A DNA stretch of 19,099 nt from Haladaptatiplasma sp964454575 (GTDB lineage: Archaea > Thermoplasmatota > Thermoplasmata > Halarchaeoplasmatales > Halarchaeoplasmataceae), in contig CAYVTG010000031.1 in NCBI GenBank assembly GCA_964454575.1, positions 1 to 19,099 of the forward strand, given 5' to 3'. The notes below the pieces were generated by a model. That model did no database searches. It had not been told where the DNA came from and saw only the letters and a list, made by a program, of their open reading frames with translations. Of the stretch, positions 15,637 to 19,099 are shown piece after piece. How positions within the stretch are numbered: position 1 is the stretch's first letter; every line of letters starts with the position of its first letter. A program made the translations under genes and the position numbers.

Positions 15637-15641
15637 AGGTG
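15635..15641 (+). promoter_or_regulatory. Ribosome binding site GAAGGTG
   Basis: GAAGGTG overlaps the rtcA stop codon (15634-15636) and lies five bases before the ATG at 15647. It favours that start over the in-frame TTG at 15620 and suggests translational coupling with rtcA. Confidence 0.55.
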
Positions 15642-15646
15642 CTGTT

Positions 15647-16285
15647 ATGAAGAAAAGACCAAAGGTTGTAGTCAACGTGGCCATGTCCGCCGACGGCAAG
15701 ATAGCTTTGACGAAGAATATAGAAGTGAAGATATCCGGTGAGGAGGATTTTGAAAGAGTGCATCGATTGAGGAACCGGGTAGACGCTATAATCGTCGGTA
15801 TCGGCACCGTACTGGCAGACGACCCGAAACTGACTGTAAAGGAGAAATACGTTGCTGATCCCGTCGATCCACTTAGAGTGGTACTGGATTCCCAAGGAAG
15901 GATACCGAAATACTCGAATATATTCATGGACGATAACTATCTTATAGCTACGACTCAAGAAACCGATCGTGAGAACTTTGTTAAATGCGGTGACGGCGAC
16001 CGTGTTGACGTAAAAGCACTGCTGGAATCACTCTATGAAAGGGGTGTACGAGAAGTGCTGGTTGAGGGGGGTGGAGAAGTGATATATTCCTTCTTCGAAG
16101 CGAAAGCGGTAGACGAATTCTACGTGTTCGTGGGCAGTATGATAATCGGTGGTAGTGAGGCTCCCACGCCGGCGGACGGTACGGGTGCTCAGATTGCCGA
16201 TGACATCATAGGGTTGAAACTGCTTTCACACGAGCCTATGGACGACGGTGTTATTCTTAAATACGAAGTGAAATACCATGACTAA
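15647..16285 (+). CDS. 2,5-diamino-6-(ribosylamino)pyrimidinone 5'-phosphate reductase
   Basis: The protein has 212 residues. It is a stand-alone RibD C-terminal (dihydrofolate-reductase-like) domain, the archaeal form of the second or third enzyme of riboflavin synthesis, which reduces the ribosyl side chain with NAD(P)H. VVVNVAMSADGKIA opens the fold. RVDAIIVGIGTVLADDPKLTV and PLRVVLDSQGRIP are family signatures, and VREVLVEGGGEVIYSFF is the nucleotide-binding stretch near the end. No deaminase domain is fused, as expected in archaea. The start at 15647 is supported by GAAGGTG. Its last eight bases overlap the Mut7-C gene start. Placement with rtcA and an RNase is not an obvious pathway link; the operon is probably a convenience cluster. 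Confidence 0.9.
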   Translation: MKKRPKVVVNVAMSADGKIALTKNIEVKISGEEDFERVHRLRNRVDAIIVGIGTVLADDPKLTVKEKYVADPVDPLRVVLDSQGRIPKYSNIFMDDNYLIATTQETDRENFVKCGDGDRVDVKALLESLYERGVREVLVEGGGEVIYSFFEAKAVDEFYVFVGSMIIGGSEAPTPADGTGAQIADDIIGLKLLSHEPMDDGVILKYEVKYHD

Positions 16286-16739
16286 ATTCCTGTTAGACAG
16301 GATGCTGGGCCAGACAGCGAAATGGTTGAGGTTGATGGGGGTCGATGCTATGTATGCGCCTGAAGTCGAAGACGACGAATTATTACGGCTGGCTAGGGAA
16401 GAAGAAAGAGTTATGATCACAAGAGACAAGGAACTCGCACGGTCTGAGGGTGTGATGCTCGTGCCCAAGGCACCGCCGGAAAAGATAATGCCTCTCATAT
16501 TGAGACGGTTCGATGTGGATGTCGAACCGATGAGCCGATGCTCGAAGTGTAATTCTATCGTGGAACCGGTGGATATTGAGACCGTTAAAGATTCGATACC
16601 GGAAGGTGTTCTAGAGCGGTGTGATGAATACTGGAAGTGTACCGGATGCGAACAGATCTACTGGAAGGGCACTCACTGGGACGAGATAATGTCCACTATC
16701 GACTGCATGTTGGAAGCTATCGAAGAACCTTTTCCATAG
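16278..16739 (+). CDS. Mut7-C RNase domain protein
   Basis: The protein has 153 residues. The Mut7-C domain is a PIN-like nuclease fold with a C-terminal zinc ribbon, common in archaea and bacteria as a stand-alone protein. Acidic residues expected at the metal site are visible: Asp7 (FLLDRMLG), Asp32/Asp33 (EDDELL) and Asp50 (MITRDKEL). The zinc ribbon is Cys88-x2-Cys91 and Cys121-x2-Cys124, ending in YWKGTHWDE, a strong family signature. The start ATG overlaps the reductase stop codon region (ATGACTAA at 16278-16285). Its last 23 bases overlap the end of the opposing aminotransferase gene. RNase activity is inferred from the family, and the substrate is unknown. Confidence 0.9.
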   Translation: MTKFLLDRMLGQTAKWLRLMGVDAMYAPEVEDDELLRLAREEERVMITRDKELARSEGVMLVPKAPPEKIMPLILRRFDVDVEPMSRCSKCNSIVEPVDIETVKDSIPEGVLERCDEYWKCTGCEQIYWKGTHWDEIMSTIDCMLEAIEEPFP

Positions 16740-17895
16740 CCACTTTCATCTTGCCGATGCCTTTCTCTATCTCTTCTACCGAGCGTGCGTAGGAAAGACG
16801 TAGATAGCCTTCTCCCTGACTGCCGAATGCGGTACCGGGCAGTAGGCAGACTCCGGCTTCGTCCAGCATATAGTTGGCCAGCTCCTCGCTACTCATACCG
16901 GTCTCCTTGATATTCGGGAATACGTAGAAGGCTCCTTTGGGATATATACAGCTGAAGCCTGGAACTTCGTTCAGGCCGCTGACGATGGCTTCCCTTCTCT
17001 TAGTAAAGTGCTCCATGATGTAGTCAACGAATTTTTGACCGTTTCTCAGCGCCTCCACGCCGCCTTTCTGTACGAAAGAGGTGGTACACGAACCGATGTC
17101 GGCGAATAGGTGGTCCGCTTTATGGATTATCTCTTTAGGTGCGATCATGTAACCTAATCTCCATCCGGTCATCGAGTATGCCTTGGAGAATCCGTCTACT
17201 ATTATCGTTCGTTCACTGCATGCGTCCAGATAAGACGGGCTGTAGTGCTTCTCACCTTCGTATAGCATCTTACTGTATATCTCATCTGAGAGTATGTAAG
17301 AATCGTGCTCTTCCGCCATCTCCGCGATGGCATGGACGTCCTTTTTTGAAAGAACGCCGCCGGTGGGATTCTGCGGTGAGTTGAGCAGTATCAGACCTGT
17401 ATCATCGCTGATATCATCTTGTATCTGTTGTGGGGTCATCCGGAATTCGTCCTTTTCGTAGAGCGGTATCTGGACCTTCTTGGCACCCATATATCCGATC
17501 AAGGAATCGTACTGAAAGTAGAATGGATTCTGATATATCACTTCGTCGCCCATGGCGATGGTGGTCATCAGTCCCAAAAAGATGCCGGGTTTGGCACCTG
17601 GGAGTACCATTATCTGTTCCTTATCCGGTCGGAATCCCCTGGAGTTTTCGATGTCATCCTGTATGGCTTCTACAAGCTCCGGTATACCCATGGTGGGAAC
17701 ATAGTGTGTGAAGCCTTCGTCCAGGGCTTTTTTTGCCGCTTCCTTGACATTGTCAGGCGTGTCGAAGTCGGGCTGCCCGATCTCAAAACGGGTGATATCT
17801 CTGCCCTGGGCCGCCAGCAAGTTGGCCTTTGTGAGGTACTTGATGGGCGGCTCCCCTCTGAGCATGGAGAAATCGGCGGCTATTCCTTTGGCCAT
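16717..17895 (-). CDS. Class I/II pyridoxal-phosphate aminotransferase
   Basis: The protein has 392 residues of fold type I, close to the aspartate aminotransferase I-gamma style. Lys238 in DGFSKAYSMTGWRLGY should hold the cofactor as a Schiff base. Asp204 (LSDEIYS), Asn176 (SPQNPTGG) and Arg246 are the other cofactor contacts, and GQPDFDTP at 40-47 is a family hallmark. The C-terminal YLRLSYARS contains the arginine that usually binds the substrate carboxylate. The substrate cannot be read from these motifs; aspartate, aromatic or other amino acids remain possible. The ATG at 17895 lies nine bases after the end of the upstream gene, so the two form an operon. A weak GATGAG-like site precedes the start. 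Confidence 0.9.
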   Translation of the reverse strand: MAKGIAADFSMLRGEPPIKYLTKANLLAAQGRDITRFEIGQPDFDTPDNVKEAAKKALDEGFTHYVPTMGIPELVEAIQDDIENSRGFRPDKEQIMVLPGAKPGIFLGLMTTIAMGDEVIYQNPFYFQYDSLIGYMGAKKVQIPLYEKDEFRMTPQQIQDDISDDTGLILLNSPQNPTGGVLSKKDVHAIAEMAEEHDSYILSDEIYSKMLYEGEKHYSPSYLDACSERTIIVDGFSKAYSMTGWRLGYMIAPKEIIHKADHLFADIGSCTTSFVQKGGVEALRNGQKFVDYIMEHFTKRREAIVSGLNEVPGFSCIYPKGAFYVFPNIKETGMSSEELANYMLDEAGVCLLPGTAFGSQGEGYLRLSYARSVEEIEKGIGKMKVAMEKVLR

Positions 17896-17904
17896 GTTCT
17901 CATC

Positions 17905-18855
17905 TCAGGGTTGTGGTATGCAGAGGTCCTTAGCACCGTGTTTGGATATCTTCAGATCTGGATATTCATCCTGTATTATATTGTGTATTATCTCAGCGAA
18001 CTTGACCTTCTCTCGTGCGAACTTAGCCAGGAAACCTTCGTCGGTCCAGGGCTTGTAGATTCCTCCACCTGCGGCTAAACCTGTACCAGGTTCTATCTTG
18101 AAATAGCATGGAGCTGATACTCTTGCCAGATCCGGTGCCTCGTAGAATCGGTTGAAACCGCCCATGGACTCCGCCAGATATATGTGAATATCTATGGGGA
18201 TGTCTATCGCTTGTCTTATGGAGGCAAACATGGGTATGGATATATCGGCCAGCGGATTGAACGTACCGGCACCTACGCTTTCCAATAACTTTCCCCCGGC
18301 TGCGTTAGCATGTCCTGCATATACGGATATCTTGAAGGTGACGTCTTTGGGTATCAGACCGAGTTTCTTCAACTCGTTGGCCAACCACATCACACCCTCA
18401 TCGGTCACAAGGAATCCCCTGAATCCGAGATCTATGCACCGTTTTATGTCTTTGATCACATGTACTATATTATCGGAACCTCTAACTCTTAGACCGGATA
18501 GCGCGCCTTCCGGAGTGGCTATCTGTCTACCGGTGTTCCAGCTTGCTCGGGGTCCTGGAGTGATTATTACTTCCATATCTGCATCGTGAGCCATCTGAGC
18601 GAATCTTCTTAGCTCTTCATCGTCGAGTAATGTGCTTCCCATCACCGTGCTGATCAATCTATGGATCGGTACTCCTCTTTTCTCCCTTTCATCTATCAGC
18701 GCTTCCAGGGTAGATGGGAACTCCACACCGGATATCTCCATCCTGTAATGGGATCCATCCGGGAAACTTTTCTTGGACTTTGGTAGGTCCGTCGGGTCTT
18801 TGCTCGGTATGCCCAGTTCTTCCATGGCATCCATAATCTCTTTCATTCCTTTCAT
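17905..18855 (-). CDS. TIM-barrel-like conserved protein of unknown function (U32-peptidase-like annotation style)
   Basis: The protein has 316 residues, cytoplasmic, without signal peptide or membrane helix. The pattern of strands ending in short polar motifs suggests an eight-stranded barrel: HRLISTVMGSTLLDDEE, VIITPGPRASWNTGR, GFLVTDEGVMWLANEL, FKISVYAGHANAAGG, AGTFNPLADISIPM, IDIHIYLAESMGGFNRF and APCYFKIEPG. I recall close bacterial relatives often labelled peptidase or U32 family, but I see no confirmed catalytic residues, and barrel enzymes of many kinds would fit. Repeated Gly-rich loops such as GTGLAAGGG could bind a phosphate group. It is the first gene of an operon with the aminotransferase (gap of nine bases), which points to amino-acid metabolism. 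GGTG lies five bases before the ATG at 18855; an in-frame ATG at 18846 has no free spacing for a ribosome site. Confidence 0.7.
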   Translation of the reverse strand: MKGMKEIMDAMEELGIPSKDPTDLPKSKKSFPDGSHYRMEISGVEFPSTLEALIDEREKRGVPIHRLISTVMGSTLLDDEELRRFAQMAHDADMEVIITPGPRASWNTGRQIATPEGALSGLRVRGSDNIVHVIKDIKRCIDLGFRGFLVTDEGVMWLANELKKLGLIPKDVTFKISVYAGHANAAGGKLLESVGAGTFNPLADISIPMFASIRQAIDIPIDIHIYLAESMGGFNRFYEAPDLARVSAPCYFKIEPGTGLAAGGGIYKPWTDEGFLAKFAREKVKFAEIIHNIIQDEYPDLKISKHGAKDLCIPQP

Positions 18856-18900
18856 GTTAACACCGTCTTATTATTCTCCGTTATGAGCATATAGGATTTA

Positions 18901-18917
18901 GGTATTTAACTTCTTTG
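18901..18917 (-). promoter_or_regulatory. Candidate promoter of the barrel protein-aminotransferase operon
   Basis: On the minus strand AAAGAAGTTAAATACC combines a purine-rich BRE-like part with TTAAATACC. Transcription would begin near 18878, leaving a leader of about 23 bases that contains the GGTG ahead of the ATG at 18855. CCTATATGC closer to the gene is an alternative element. Confidence 0.35.
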
Positions 18918-18943
18918 AACCCCGTCCCGAAGAGGGCATAAGT

Positions 18944-18969
18944 CTACCGTCATCTCTTGGCTGCGGTAG
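18944..18969. repeat. Six-bp inverted repeat in the 3' intergenic region
   Basis: CTACCG at 18944-18949 pairs with CGGTAG at 18964-18969 around a 14-base loop. It lies in the 244 bases from 18856 to the window end, where I see no convincing gene. The stem is short and could be chance. Confidence 0.25.
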
Positions 18970-19099
18970 GATGTTCTCGGCAATATGTTACACATTCGAT
19001 CGTATTCGAAGCCGGTTGCCGATGCATCAGGGTATACGACTGTGTATGATGTCCGTGTCACATACCAAATTCAACCGCGATCCTCCAATATCTCCTTCG

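Noticed and set aside
17419..18078. 219-codon plus-strand frame opposite the aminotransferase and barrel-protein genes
   Set aside because: It spans the junction of two well-supported minus-strand genes and reads as their antisense; no promoter or ribosome site was seen.
18908..19020. Possible tRNA or C/D-box small RNA in the right-hand intergenic region
   Set aside because: No cloverleaf with acceptor and T-arm pairing could be built, and no C and D boxes at suitable spacing were found.
19071..19097. Possible C-terminal end (KEILEDRG then stop) of a minus-strand gene entering from the right edge
   Set aside because: Only eight codons are visible, too few to support a gene, though the residues would suit one.
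18971..19099. Open plus-strand frame of 43 codons starting with ATG and running off the window end
   Set aside because: Such a length is easily open by chance, there is no spaced ribosome site or promoter, and the translated residues do not look like a protein.
1..19099. Defence island, CRISPR array or mobile element
   Set aside because: No direct-repeat array, transposase, integrase or recognised defence gene is visible; gene content is housekeeping plus exported proteins.

Overview
The window looks like a stretch of archaeal chromosome, most likely from an uncultured member of the Thermoplasmatota or a relative. Several things point to archaea. There are BRE/TATA-type promoters with the start codon roughly 25-40 bases downstream, often leaderless. 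There is a stand-alone riboflavin-pathway pyrimidine reductase, a Taw2-type wyosine enzyme, a geranylgeranyl-reductase-family flavoprotein, an archaeal RtcA, a Mut7-C RNase and an AmmeMemoRadiSam pair. The phylum is an inference from overall character, including the very large secreted subtilisin-like protease. I see no rRNA, tRNA, CRISPR array, insertion sequence, integrase or phage gene.

Layout. Positions 1-269 are noncoding: two AT-rich inverted repeats, a run of six short G-tracts on the + strand, and a clear promoter. Positions 270-5144 encode a giant secreted S8 protease with a sialidase-like Asp-box region and a duplicated C-terminal module. A T-tract terminator follows at 5161-5181. 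Positions 5319-7100 encode a membrane-anchored or secreted protein with two DUF4350/amidotransferase-like domains, in visibly more AT-rich DNA. Then come a small cytoplasmic V4R/TIGR02265-like protein (minus strand), a geranylgeranyl-reductase-family oxidoreductase (plus), and a type I membrane protein (minus) whose end overlaps the oxidoreductase end by 81 bases. That membrane protein and Taw2 are divergent from one shared TATA element.

The next block holds a zinc-ribbon multi-pass membrane protein, the AmmeMemoRadiSam radical SAM enzyme (both plus), a winged-helix regulator and MEMO1 (both minus). MEMO1 is divergent from a tight operon of rtcA, the pyrimidine reductase and a Mut7-C RNase. 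The last block is a minus-strand operon of a TIM-barrel-like protein of unknown function followed by a class I aminotransferase, whose end overlaps the Mut7-C gene. The final 244 bases hold no gene I can support.

How the genes relate. The first two genes form the extracellular part: protein degradation and surface display. The remainder is a mixed housekeeping set covering lipid reduction, tRNA modification, RNA end processing, riboflavin synthesis and amino-acid metabolism. The part with the most room for new biology is 10.9-14.6 kb. There the radical SAM and MEMO partners of a widely conserved but biochemically unresolved trio flank a regulator that converges on one partner and follows the other. 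The second candidate is the pairing of an unassigned TIM-barrel-like protein with an aminotransferase. I found no clearly novel defence or mobile system.
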